Source: Nectonema munidae
Lineage: Eukaryota; Nematomorpha; Nectonematoida; Nectonematidae
Direction of reading: 5' to 3'
DNA: 64,000 nt
Assembly (NCBI GenBank): GCA_030549495.1
Contig: JAUIRK010001046.1
Location: forward strand, 698,266-762,265
Shown here: piece by piece, positions 46,291 to 57,399 of the stretch
How positions within the stretch are numbered: the first letter of the stretch is position 1
Layout of the letters: each line of letters begins with the position of its first letter
Position numbers and translations under genes: made by a program
Notes under the pieces: generated by a model
The model's database searches: none
What the model was told of the DNA's origin: nothing
The model's input: the letters and a program-made list of their open reading frames with translations, nothing else

Positions 46291-46711
46291 AAATCATTAT
46301 GGAAAGAAGCATTGAAGATACGCAATTATTCAAAAAACCAAACTAGACATAAAGATCTCTTTATATTTTCATTCATGTTGTTTGCGACAATGTATCTTAA
46401 AATTAAGAAATGCTTTTCAAAAATATGAGAAGCTACATCCTTTATATTAGAACTTAAAAAATAAAGACTCGTATTGACATCATGTTTAAAAAAAGAAGAA
46501 ATTTGTAGAGATGAGAAAAAATGATGTAAATAGAGATATTTTAGTGTGAAGCTTGCCGCCACACTTTCACGCGTAAGGAGTCACCAGCAGAAGAAGCATA
46601 CGGTACGTTACGTTCCGAAATTACATTACAATATGATAGCTTTTTTTTATTATAAAAAATACGATTCGAAATTACGTAAGAAAAAAAGACGATAAATATA
46701 GAAGTTTGGTA

Positions 46712-46815
46712 CTAAGACCTTCGTTAAGTCGGACTACATGGGGGAGAAGGGTGTCCGACTATGCCGATTGTCCGACATACCAGAGGGTCTACTATATATA
46801 TATATATATATATAT
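46712..46815. mobile_element. Near-palindromic 85-bp MITE (pogo/Tigger-like) plus (TA)n
   Basis: The left end TACTAAGACCTTCGTTAAGT(CGGAC) pairs with the reverse complement of the right end (TATAGTAGACCCTCTGGTAT, GTCGGAC). Several GTCGGAC/GTCCGAC words lie inside. It is followed by a (TA)n run to 46815. A related right end occurs at about 46935-47023 (TATCAGGGTCCAAGTTAACA, AGGGTCTACTGTA). Confidence 0.6.
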
Positions 46816-46934
46816 GGTATAAAAAAATTTCAAATTGGACGAATTTATAGCCACAATAAGCTTTGGAATAAGGACAAAATTTAGAAAGACCGCGAACTAC
46901 CTATGGATCAATGAAAATGACCCCCTGTAAGCCT

Positions 46935-47023
46935 ATGATGGCAAACATTTGTATTCTCGGTCACGGTCCGACTTATCCGATATCCGAGTTATCAGGGTCC
47001 AAGTTAACAAGGGTCTACTGTAT
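46935..47023 (-). mobile_element. pogo/Tigger-like terminal fragment
   Basis: Read on the minus strand: TACAGTAGACCCTTGTTAAC, TTGGACCCTGATAACTCGGA, ending near CGGACCGTGACCGAG. It has the pogo-type CAGTAGACCCT start and TA flank. The left partner is not clear. Confidence 0.55.
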
Positions 47024-47514
47024 TTCTATCTTCGGTACGTTTTATTTTAAGTTGTAATTAGATTTATCAAGTTCAAGCCCGTTACTTGACTGATGATAAC
47101 ACATTCCAGTCAATAAGATTTTATGATATATTTGTTCACCGCAAGCACATATAATATAATCCATAAAGAATATCATATATATATCAGCGATATTAAAAAC
47201 CTAATAGCAAATTAATTTATTGACTTATTTTATATAAAAGAGAACGGGTAATTAATTACTCAAACTGTTTCTGCGTTTTGAAATTATGAATTTTTTTCAT
47301 CTAAAATACGACAAAAGATTGATGCTAAAAGGCGACATAGTTGAGGAGCATTCTTTTTTACTTTCCAATATTTTTGAATAAACTTTTTCAACTTTTATCA
47401 AAGTTTACATGAATTTGTTACATAACATTATATATCAAATTTGATGTTTTTGAATTTTGCAACAAACTATTATATTCCAAATTAACTTCCTTCGTCTATG
47501 AATAATATAGAAAA

Positions 47515-47558
<44 letters not shown>

Positions 47559-47867
47559 CGCAATGATGTACTAAACTTAGAGAATATTGGCGGCATTTAT
47601 TCGCAGGGTAAAAAACATCAAACAAATCTTTTGATCATGTTTATTAAGTTATTACGTTTAACGGTTTTTTTCAAAATTTAGATTTAAAATATCGTATTTT
47701 TTATTCCGATTAGATTTTAAGGTGCGAAAAAGAGTGAAGCTTGAAAATACGGAATTTCTTTGCGAACCGAAACGTAGACCATAACTAGTCACAAGCAAAT
47801 CACGAAATAAAAATCTGCTTTAAGTTCGAGGAAAATTCTTTGATAAGAAAATAAGATGATTATTTTT
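47024..47867. other. Intron stretch with (TAA)n microsatellite
   Basis: AT-rich. An uninterrupted (TAA)n tract occupies 47518-47557. No gene seen. Confidence 0.6.
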
Positions 47868-48203
47868 AACAAATATATATACCATTTTTACATCTAAATT
47901 GTCTTTTTTTAGTTCGATATTGTTTTTTCAATTCCAATTTGTCTTTTTTAAGTTCTAAATTGTCTTTTTTTTCAAAACTAATTTCAATTCTAAATTGTCT
48001 TTTTTCAAAATTAAATTTTTTCAATTTTATTTTGTATTTTAGAAGGAGCATTTAGAATTTAAAAAAGTTAAAAAAAGACAATTTAGAATTTAAAAAAAAC
48101 ACATTAGAAATTAAAAAAGACAAAGTAGAATTTAAAAGAGACAAGTTAGAGTAGAATAGAACTAAAAAAGATTATTTAGAAGTACAAATGATATATATAA
48201 ACA
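47868..48203. mobile_element. Foldback element with subrepeat arms
   Basis: A 336-bp near-palindrome centred near 48050. The outer arms are AACAAATATATATACCATTT on the left and the complementary AAATGATATATATAAACAAT on the right. Each arm is an array of about 20-bp units (AAAGACAATTTAGAATTTAA and variants). There is no coding sequence; the lysine-rich open frame on the minus strand is a by-product. The design is the same as the terminal repeats of the Tc1-type element at 36253-38540, with unrelated sequence. Confidence 0.75.
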
Positions 48204-48919
48204 ATTTTCTTATATAAAAACACATTTTCATTGAATCATTCCACGTTTTATGTTGTTGTATTGCTTACTCTAAGTTCAGTATCTGAGAAGTCTGAGAGTT
48301 TATAACGTTCATCAAGACATTTAATCAATTTAGTCTGAGAAAAAGGAGACGATATTAAGAAATTTGATATAAATAAAACTTCTTAAAATATGAAATCGTT
48401 TGCCATTTATAAAAAAAAGATTGCTATCAGAACTTTAACTTGAAGCATCATCGACTGAGTTGAATGACTAAATATAGATAAGTTGCGCTGTGTGAAAAAA
48501 ATATTAACAGGAGAAAAAGTTAGGAAAGTTTTAATTGGATAAAGTATCTTACTTACTTTAATTTAAACCTCTGTTTCTTTATACACACTGTAAAGGTGGA
48601 GGAAAAGAAATGAAGTTAAAAGTTTGTTCTAACCTATAAAATAAGTAGATCATCCCTAATAGGCTTAAATTTCAAAATGATATAGAAGGCTTAATCAGAA
48701 AGCTAATTTTTACAATCACTGAATATGCATTAGATTTGAAACAATGTTGTATATATGAAGTTTTAGAATGGCCCTTATTTTTTTAACTTGCTAAAAGTTT
48801 GGCTCCCGATTATGTTTCAATAACTGAAACCCAATATATTCGAAATTTTAGCTAAAACGAATAACTGCAAAACGAATATCATTAACCCTGAAATTTTGAA
48901 AGGTTATTCATAAAAAACC
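48204..48919. other. Intron stretch
   Basis: AT-rich, no feature supported. Confidence 0.5.
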
Positions 48920-49258
48920 GTAACGGGACATTTGGTCGAATGGACATTTAGCCGACAGACATTTGGTAGAAGAAAAATATTAACAAACAGACATATGTCC
49001 GAATGGACCATTTGTCATGTAACTGCTCGTAGATAAAATTATTCATCACATAATTTGTGTATAGAAGTTAGGAATAATAAAAAACAAAAGTACGCTTTAG
49101 ATTTGTATAGAACACAAGCTTGCAAACTTACTGGAAGTAACAACTTCTACAAAAATTGTCAAATTGAAAGTACATTTTCAGTGAAATGGTAATTTGGCTA
49201 AAGGTTCGCTCGGTCAAATGTACATTCGACTAAATGTCCGTCGGTCAAGTGAATGTTA
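48920..49258. mobile_element. GACATTTGG-type MITE, copy 1
   Basis: The left end is made of GACATTTGGTCGAATGGACA, TTTAGCCGACAGACATTTGG; the right end is inverted (GGTCAAATGTACATTCGACT, AAATGTCCGTCGG). A second copy lies at 57907-58210. The ends are arrays of 13-15-bp GACATTTGGYCGAA units. Non-coding. Confidence 0.75.
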
Positions 49259-50478
49259 GCAAAATCTGTCATCACGAAAAAATCACCTTTTATGAAAAAA
49301 ACTTTTTCTCTTAAATTAAGAAATTTTTGAAAAATCTTCTTAGTATTAAAGTGATACGGCAGATTGTAAAACTGTGGGCAGAGCGAAGATAAAATTCTTT
49401 TAACGCGTCATACGTGTTTGTAATTAAAAATTATTTTATTTATAAATAGTTTTAAGTACTCGTTGATTTTATTGAGACATATTATGGTATATCATTTTTC
49501 ATTTAAAAATTTTTAATATCCTCTGTTGGGTTGGTATCCTTGATAAGGTTGTAGACATGGACGAAACTCAACTTGAAGGTTTACATAACTGAAATCAATG
49601 AAGTACCTGATGATTTTTGCTGGACAACACTTAAACAATAGTGAAATCACTATTGAGAACTGTTAAAGCTAATAATGATCTTTCTTGGTTGCATTGATAA
49701 AAGCAGGATATCGTTTTGTAAATGAAGAGCTCTAAGTTATTCTATGTTCTGGAAAAAGCAATGGATCCATTCAAGATATGCTTGTTTCAAGGTCAATTTC
49801 AATTATCTAATGGGAAAGACACCTCTTTAAGAATAATATGTGATTTTCTTGTTCGAGGTTAAAATATCCGGAAATTGATCAAAAAATCAGTAAGGTTTCT
49901 GCGAAAAAAAATTCACTTACCCTTGGAAATCGTGAAGCAATTGGTTGTAATAGAGGTTAGGAGAAATATCACTTAGGTTATGCTGGAAGGAGACAAAGGT
50001 GATGGTGAAGAAAAAAACCAACAGAAGAGTAACACTCTGCACAAAATATTTTTTTTAAACATAGAGTTTTAGTCTTTCTAACTCGCGATTCAAAATGGTG
50101 ATTTTGTTGACAAAGACCCTGCAAAATGGAAGGATGGTGATGGTTACAAAAGTTACTTGAATAACTTGAGGACACTGCAGAAATACGTCCCAAATAACAA
50201 TTATATACAACTTAATTTTTTAAAGCTACAGTTTTAATTAATATAAAATTGTTTTAATAAATTAATATTTTAACGAATCATTATCAAATCTTAAACTGTT
50301 TATGGATCCAAATTCGTTCTTTTGTTGGTAATAAAATTTCATTTTTAACTTCTAATTTTGATCAATTAGATGGTATTGAAATATTTTTGACCAAGCTTCA
50401 TAAAAGTGGTATATTGTCTTCATTTCTTTCTTCCAGACCAAAACTTTATTTTTTTGTGTAGAGTAACGCTTTAAGAAC
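49259..50478. other. Intron stretch
   Basis: Less AT-rich around 49540-50170, with scattered short plus-strand open pieces (for example D-E-T-Q-L-E-G-L near 49560), none assignable. It may be a decayed transposon; I cannot support a family. Confidence 0.35.
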
Positions 50479-50590
50479 GGGCGTGAGTAAGGTTGGTTAG
50501 GTACTGGGTTTTGATAAGTCAAAGTCTTGGGTTCGATCCAACATCAAGCCTACTTTCTCATAGTTTGATATAAGCAAAAAATTTAAAGAA
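50479..50590 (+). mobile_element. tRNA-derived SINE, copy 3
   Basis: Head GGGCGTGAGTAAGG, A box TGGTTAGGTACTGG (50494-50507), B box GGTTCGATCCA (50530-50540), tail CTACTTTCTCATAG. Plus orientation, opposite to copies 1 and 2. It abuts the hAT remnant that follows. Confidence 0.8.
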
Positions 50591-50597
50591 CCATAGA

Positions 50598-51760
50598 ATG
50601 AGAATTAGAATGAGAGCTTTCGTAGATACATACCAAGTTCGTTCCAAACGTGTTGATGCTTCACTAGACGTATGCGCTGCTGAAAGAATAAAACAGAATC
50701 GGAAAATTCTAAAATCGATTACAAAATCACTGATATTTTGTGGTCGACGCGGAATCGCTTTACGTGGCCACAGAGATGACAACACAGAAAAAATGCACTG
50801 ATTACAGCCATGGAAATTTTAAAGACTTTTAAACTTTCGAATAGACTCTGGGGATCACATTTTAGCAGAACATATTGCAAATTGTAAAATGCAGTAATAC
50901 GATTTGAATCTAGTCATCTGCAAGAGTTGTCAGGTGAAGGAAGTTCATGTGATGTTGGATGCACTGAAGCAACTTGGAATTTTTTCATTACTCCCCAAAG
51001 AGGAGCAGGCGTTTCGAACAAGCATCGTGAATGAAGGAAGACCATCAAAAAATGCCATTACAAAATCAAAAATGAAAATATTTTGTGAAACTTTATTTAC
51101 TTGTTTAGCTCTAATAAGTTGATGCCATTGGGCTTTATGAACGCGGATGGGATGGCAAAGCGGTTACAGAAGCATATGGACTTATGAAGCGCATAACAGA
51201 TTGCACATTTATTATCAGGTTCCAAACAGCATTACATATTTTGGGATATTTGATAGGACTTAGTAAAAAACTACAGGGAACTGAAAAAGACGTTATTCAA
51301 GCTTACAACATGGTAGAACTGGTAAAGGAAACCGTAAAATTTGCAAGAAGCGACGAAGTTGATTACAATATCATATATACAAAGTCAGAAAAAATGGCAA
51401 GATTAACTGACATTACAATAGAAATTCCTTAAAAGTGTGGTAGACAAACTCACAGAAGTAACATTGAAGCAGTAGATGCTAAAGAATATTTCAAACGTAC
51501 ATAATGTTATTCAGCAAATGGATATGAGGTTTGGTACTCTTGCTAAGGCCGCTCTTCGTGGGTTTACCTACTACCAAACAATCTTAACAAAATCACGGAG
51601 GAAACAGTCTCTTCTCTAGTTGATTTCCATAACACTGATTTACCATCCTCTTCTACTTTTTCTCAAAAACTGGAGCTCTGGAAGAGGTTATGGTCTAGCC
51701 AGGAAGACTGTCCAGACACCATAACTTCCACGCTCTATTCCCAAATGTTGGCTATACCAC
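50598..51760 (+). pseudogene. hAT-type transposase-derived gene (THAP12/P52rIPK-like), broken
   Basis: Consecutive open segments in different frames give one protein order: R-I-K-Q-N-R-K-I-L-K-S-I, F-C-G-R-R-G-I-A-L-R-G-H-R-D-D, F-R-I-D-S-G-D-H-I-L-A-E-H, then V-M-L-D-A-L-K-Q-L-G-I-F, K-M-K-I-F-C-E-T, T-A-L-H-I-L-G-Y-L-I-G-L-S-K-K-L-Q-G, E-A-V-D-A-K-E-Y-F-K-R-T, M-R-F-G-T-L-A-K-A-A and D-F-H-N-T-D-L-P-S. This order is that of the '52 kDa repressor of inhibitor of protein kinase'-like (THAP12/ZMYM) hAT family. Frameshifts and stops occur near 50803, 51118, 51430 and 51506, so it is a pseudogene. The N-terminal zinc-finger region is not seen. A possible 3' terminal repeat lies at 52746. Confidence 0.8.
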
Positions 51761-52624
51761 TGTTTTTGTATGAGTGTCTAATGCCAATATGTTATCTATT
51801 CGTATGTATATATCTATGCATTCGTTTGCATGTATGTATGTATATTTTTGTGTTAGACGTCTATTAAACATAAAAATAGGAAAGTTTGTGGGAAGAATGT
51901 CGAAAAATGTATATGTAAATCTAACACATGTGTCTTTTTTTTTTTAATTTTTTTAAAGTTAACTTTTTTGATTTTCAATCATTTTTTGTGAAATTTTGAC
52001 AAATGGTGTATTTTTATTATTCACATACAAAAAAATTATTTTGAAAAAAATTGTTTTAAAAAGTTATTAAGATTTTAAAAACCTTACAAATGTATACTAT
52101 ATACTTGTCACACTTCGTTCAGCATAGGAAATGCCTCAGAAGCTTTGCCAAGCTATCGATGTATCAATGTGTGCTAACACTAAATCTAACCCTAACTCTA
52201 AACACTAACACTAATGCTAATTCCACACAATCCTAACACCGACAATAGGTTTCCAAAATTTGTACTACATTAATGCCCATTTAAAAATTGCTTGAGTACT
52301 TCTCAACCATTATGTAAATTGAGAAAAAATTTGAATGGTCAAAATCAGCAGTAGAGTGCAAATGTTACAAAATCGTACATTTTCTATAGCTAACAGCAGT
52401 TCCTTCAAATAGAGTCGAACGAGGAAACTCAGATTTAAAACATAACAAACGAGCATCGAGGAGTTCTATGGAAGAAGAAAGATTAAATGCACTTCTTCTT
52501 CTTTATGTATGCCAGGACATCAACATGGACGTCGAATCAGTCGTTGAAATGTATGCCCGGCGGCAGCCACTTGTTCTTCCTAATAATGCTAATAAGGTTA
52601 TTTACATGTCGCTCAACTGAATGA
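51761..52624. other. Intron stretch after the hAT remnant
   Basis: AT-rich. It contains CTAACCCTAACTCTAA-like words around 52180-52240, too irregular to call telomeric repeats. No gene seen. Confidence 0.45.
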
Positions 52625-52746
52625 GGTTTTGTCTCCTGGGCCCCCGCTAGGGCTTTGCCCTGGACCCACTGGGGGCCTCATGACGACCCTCAAACCCCCT
52701 GTCTACTGTGTGCGCCCCCTAACTTCAATTCTTGGATCCGCGCCTG
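52625..52746 (+). mobile_element. hAT terminal fragment, GC-rich
   Basis: A GC-rich block containing CTGGGCCCCCGCTAGGGCTT and ending TTCTTGGATCCGCGCCTG. The reverse complement begins CAGGCGCGGATCCAAGAATT, a start typical of hAT elements (CAGGGGCGGATCCAG). It could be the 3' end of the hAT element whose broken transposase is at 50598-51760; that link is inference. Confidence 0.6.
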
Positions 52747-55711
52747 ATAATCTTATATACTAAAAAATACAATGATGTAAACTAGAACTTACACTCAAGC
52801 GGCGTAAAAAATTAATTTATGGATTCCTTGTTTTGACTATTAGTTTGACCTGCAAAAATGTTTTCTTCCCCGATTACAGAAAACGGAGAAAATAATTCCC
52901 AATGAGGAACGGGGAGAATTCTTCATTTGGGGAATAGCAAAGTTCAGGGTACACAAGGACTCTAGTGGATTCCTTATTTTTTATTGATAGCAATTTTATT
53001 TGTTTAAGCGGATTTATTTATCAAAAAATATTAAAATAAGTAAGAACTTTTAAACACTATTTTTTTAGTTTATCAATTAATTTTATATTGTCTATATTTT
53101 TAACTCTTCTTATCTATTAAAATTAATACAATTTTATAAAACAAATGTATTAAGTCAAAAAAGTGAAAATTTTTATTCAAAAAAATATCTTGTTTAGCGT
53201 GAGCCTTGAACTTATGCTTTGAGGCTAAATTTGATACGTCAGGTTTCAATGAAATCAATGACAATCTTACATCTTCTCTATCAATAACATTAGGCCGATT
53301 TTGACTTTTGGAATACAGATAGCTTTAAAGTAAATAATTAAAAATAAATCTTATTTTATTTACTTTTAGTTTCAAAACTGATTAAACATAATATGAAGAG
53401 TACAGGAAGGTATAACTGAGCATTTTGCCATAATATATCATATTTTTTTCAATTTCAGAACTTTCCTCAATAAAATAAAATTTTTAATTATGCATTTATA
53501 TATTTTTTAATATGGATCCTTTACAAAATTTGATACACCCTCAATTTGAAATATTCTTATATGGACCCCTCTAAAAAATATAGCGGACCCCTTAGGAGGG
53601 GGAGTCCACAAAAAGAACGTTGAGAAAGATTGACATAGAGCATATATAATTCAGTCCTGCCTCACACCTAACATGTGTTTTTCTCTTTGAAGAACTGCAT
53701 TGATTTCTTCCTTAAAAATGATCTACTCCTCCGCCTACTTCCTAAGATTGTTTTTGTACTATTAGCCCTCCTCACCAACTGAATTTTAAGTCCGGATACA
53801 GGTCAGTATATGGAGTGCATCAAATATTGAACTATGTATGCGAATAATGTGTTTATCATTATAAAAGCATCCTAGAGAATATCTACTATGTGTATCAATC
53901 ATAACAATTGAAAAGTGGTAATCGATTCGATCTAGTATCAAGTCAGTTTTATTGAAATCTTTTTCCAAATGGGATTTAAAATTTCAATATAATGGTTTTT
54001 TTTGTTAAAGTCACACGTATAGTGTGTTAACACATTTCATCCTAGAGAAAGCAGGCGAGATTTAAAAATACCTTAAAATCAATAGTGAAATCAAAGTTTA
54101 AAATTATTTTTTTGTTCTCGCGTAGAAATTCTAGAATGGCCAATTATAAATTTAATAAAAGGATTCATTGATGTAATTTAAATCAAACAACGTACAAAAA
54201 TCAATGAAAATAAACCCATTGCTATTAGTTCCAATAACTGCAATCTATATTCAGGGGATAAGGTATATTTACAATTTAGTTCAATATTTCTAGTTCGTAA
54301 TTGCAATTTCAATTAACAGTATTTCTACTATTAACATTTGCAAATATCAAATAAAATGCAATGCATAATAATCTACAGATTAAATTCCGTAATGCAAAAG
54401 GTTTGATCTTTAACAACAAACTTAAATCTAAATTGGAAAGACAATATTAAATAGTGAAGGTATCATTCGAGCAAGTTAAGAAGAATGTAACTGTAACATT
54501 GTTTTATTAGATTAAAAAATGTGTGCCCCATTTTTACTTAAATTATTATAAGTCAACCATTTTTATGCCAGGATTATTAAGGTTTTTGTTTATGCGTTCG
54601 ATGAATGATAGTATCCTTTTTAAATGTTCTTTAACTCTGTTTTAAAGAAACAATGTACAGCTCAGATCAATTTGTACTTCAATCAATATGGTTGCTTTGG
54701 TTATATTGTGATGATGTTGGAAATCCTGTTTCGTAAATTTATTTCGCTTAAAGAAGGATCATATTTTCAGTTAATTTTTTTAAAGTTTAACAAACTTATT
54801 TAATTTTTAGTACAAAGATCAATATGTATTCGGTTTTTAATAATAAAATGATGTTTCTTCATTTTGGAATTTTTTTTCAACTTACCTACAGGCTCTGTTT
54901 ATCTCAAGCCCCATACTGGAGAGCGCCCAACAGTTTGGAAACCACAGGGTAAAAGATGTAAATAAACGATAGTGCAAGTATAAATGGGTGCAAGTACATT
55001 TATAAATCGAACAATTTAGAATAATTTCACTCTATTTTTACTCAGCGAAAGTATTAAATGGAACAAAAAATATTGTAAAAACGACATTCATAGAACGGTG
55101 CCTAATAATCATGTACATTATTTTCGTATGTTCAATACGAAATAATTTGAAGTTCGAATCAAAGATAAAATAATAATTTCAAAATTTAAAGGATCTTGTT
55201 TATTGTTGATCTAAGCACGAAGTCATTTTAAATAATGCGAAGTAATGAACAAGGTTACATCGAAATTCTCATTTATAACTCAAAAGATTGCAAGATAGAA
55301 AATTGTCAACAATTAAAAGATTGATCTCAGATAAACGAACATCAATGAAGAAAGTTTTAGTTTGAAAAAAAAAATTTCTCTTTTTCTAAGTACTTATTTT
55401 TTGATTTTAAGTTTAGAGTGTAACTTAGAATATTTCATTATAACTAAAATCTTTTTTATAACTGCATATTCTGACTAAAATAGCAATAGATTCATTTATA
55501 AGGGAATGTAGTAAGGATATTCTTGTCAATCAACATCAAAAAATTTATCATCAAAATATCTTCTAGACACTGGTATTTCTCGAAATGAAAATGTTTACCA
55601 TTGTCAATGTTCCATCTTACAATTATCCTACCAAAACAGGGAATTTTGGGGGAACGAAAGAAAAAGCCATTCAACGATTACTTGAATAGGTATAAAGCAG
55701 TAACGACAAGT
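52747..55711. other. Intron stretch
   Basis: AT-rich. Two hAT-like 3' ends are visible: near 53570-53632 (GAACGTTGAGAAAGATTG) and near 54905-54949 (CAACAGTTTGGAAACCACAG). Their 5' partners were not located. No gene. Confidence 0.45.
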
Positions 55712-55950
55712 GTTATTCTATCTTATATTACTGTTCGATACAGTGTTTTCGCCTCTTGAACATATAGCTTTAATCTAAGATGCCATTTTTAGAGTTTTCA
55801 AATTTTTAACAGACTGCCAACTACTACTTTCTTTATTTTATATTACTGTTGGATACAGTGTTTTACCCTCTTGAACATTTAGCTTTAATCTAGATGCTAT
55901 ATTTTTGGATTACAGTATCTCTTTTTTAACAGACTCCCAATTACAACTTC
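55712..55950. repeat. 115-bp tandem duplication
   Basis: TATTACTGTTCGATACAGTG at 55726 recurs at 55841 (TATTACTGTTGGATACAGTG), followed in both by CTCTTGAACAT-TAGCTTTAA and TTTTTAACAGACT-CCAA. The copies are moderately diverged. Confidence 0.8.
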
Positions 55951-56681
55951 TCAAAAATATCCATCTCTGACTTCCAACACTTTCACCATGGTTTTTAGAA
56001 TTTTTTAACTAAAAAAATTGATAAAGATTTGACAATTAAAAGTATAAATAAAGATATTTCAAAATCGTATAAAACAACACTTTCATATATAGAGAATTTA
56101 ATCATGAATTGATAAAAACGGTTAAAAAACAAGGAAATATTCAGGGACAAAATTTATAGCGGTCAGCCGCTTTGGGCACCCAAAAATAGACCCAAATAAT
56201 TTTTAGCAAAAATGTTTGATTTTTCTTGCTAAAACTGGTAAAGGCGTTCAAAAGATAAACTACTTCATTAAGACAATATAACTTTTCTCAAAACATATCA
56301 AGGCCATAAAATAGACACTGAAAGTCGTCTTCAGTATACCTAAGCGGAGCTTACGGGGCTTTAGCCTCCTGTACCCCCACCAGAGCATGCCAATAGGCCT
56401 TCTCGGAGGCTCACCGCACCAGGCGCTGTTTTTCCTAACCGCTAAGTTTAAAATTTCGAGTTTTTTTTTTAACTGCTGGGCATTAAACGGCTAAAGCTTA
56501 CGAATCTTAATTCTAGAATAATCATATATAAAGATCTTTTTTGTACAATAAAGGAATTTTTCAATCAAACAGGAATAACGAATTGTCGAATTTATCAGAA
56601 TAGTCTAATAGACGGCTATCAATAATTAAAATTTTGTTTGAATGCGTATTCGTGATATATGTAAAGCTAAATTGTGAATAC
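55951..56681. other. Intron stretch just downstream of exon 1
   Basis: Mostly AT-rich, with a GC-rich island at about 56335-56435 (GGAGCTTACGGGGCTTTAGC, CTTCTCGGAGGCTCACC) that looks like a fragment of a repeat; family unknown. Confidence 0.4.
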
Positions 56682-56857
56682 TTATCTGCAATACTATCTG
56701 GCTGAATATCTTGAATAAAGATTCCAATTTCACCGTGTTCATCACTTTTCAAACCCACGACGCTGAAGCCAAGAGAAAAGCTCTCCAATTTATGCAAAGT
56801 GACATGAAATAAGTCACAATGCGGGAATCTCGGCATCAAACTTTTAATGAGTTGCGT
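56682..56857 (-). CDS. MPDZ/PATJ: Exon 1 in window: first half of PDZ1
   Basis: 58 codons plus 2 bases. It opens after the acceptor TTTTTAG with T-Q-L-I-K and reads through the carboxylate-binding loop SLGFSVVGL and the strand GEIGIFIQDIQ, ending in SIAD plus AA before the donor GTATTC. The remaining A of the codon is the first base of the next exon, 25 kb away, which makes a lysine. The joined domain has exactly the spacing between GIF and DQI that I know from MPDZ PDZ1. The loop has S in place of the first G of GLGF, which is common in PDZ domains. The exon upstream of it (expected L27 region) was not found in 56858-64000. Confidence 0.9.
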
Positions 56858-57399
56858 CTAAAAATAGGAAAACAAATAATCCTTAACAGAGGAGGGTATA
56901 TGAATAATCATCAAATATTAAAAAAAGAATATATATAACAGAGAAGGTGCAATTGGTTCAAAGAGAAACGTGTTTATAATTAAAATTATAGGATTACATG
57001 AAGATCAATCACCCTTTATGTATCATATAAACAAAGCTCACCCCAAAAAATGTTCATATGAAAAAAGCTCACCCCTTCAAATGAAGTTCCCATGAAGTTA
57101 TATGGATCACATGAAGAACAACTACCCTAAAATCATGAACTGAATTATCAATAGCCATATATATCATGTATCAATGCATCAATCTGGGATATATTTGTAT
57201 ATAGTAAGTATAAATATATTAATTTGAACCTTTCATTATTATTTTTGATTGCTAATGTATTTTAAAAATAAGGTTGTGAAGATAGACAAAGATTGTAAGG
57301 GGTGGGATAGATCAGATAAAAAACAATAATACTGATCTGCTGGAATTATCATAGCTATAATTTTCATGTTCTTATTTAGTGCATCCATTTGAAAGAATC
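56858..57399. other. Intron stretch upstream of exon 1
   Basis: AT-rich, with a small duplication of AAGCTCACCCC near 57035 and 57067. No exon for the expected L27 domain. Confidence 0.5.

Larger units (their letters stand above)
1..56857 (-). other. MPDZ/PATJ: MPDZ/PATJ-like multi-PDZ scaffold gene, partial (gene span)
   Basis: Gene-level entry for the 15 exons listed separately. MPDZ and PATJ proteins are cytoplasmic scaffolds of the Crumbs/Pals1 polarity complex and of cell junctions. Tandem PDZ domains bind C-terminal tails of membrane proteins, and an N-terminal L27 domain binds Pals1. Five PDZ domains are visible, with carboxylate-binding loops SLGF, GLGF, GLGM, GLGI and GLGF. Their individual sequences follow the order of MPDZ PDZ1-PDZ5: PDZ2 has the GFGIVGGK type loop, PDZ4 has HHYIR and SGDELLEV, PDZ5 has GLGFSILDYQDP. 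All exon phases agree: 2 between exons 1 and 2; 0 at the next five junctions; then 1, 0, 1, 1, 0, 1, 0, 0. The L27 domain, start codon, promoter, 3' end and further PDZ domains are not seen. Introns range from 54 bp to 25.4 kb. Confidence 0.93.

Noticed and set aside
47866-48051. Minus-strand Lys/Glu-rich frame resembling a coiled coil
   Set aside because: It is the translation of the foldback's 20-bp subrepeats; the period of the DNA repeat explains the heptad-like look.
52180-52245. CTAACCCTAACTCTAAACACTAACACTAA as an internal telomeric tract
   Set aside because: Units are irregular in length and sequence and the stretch is short. No clean telomere repeat period.
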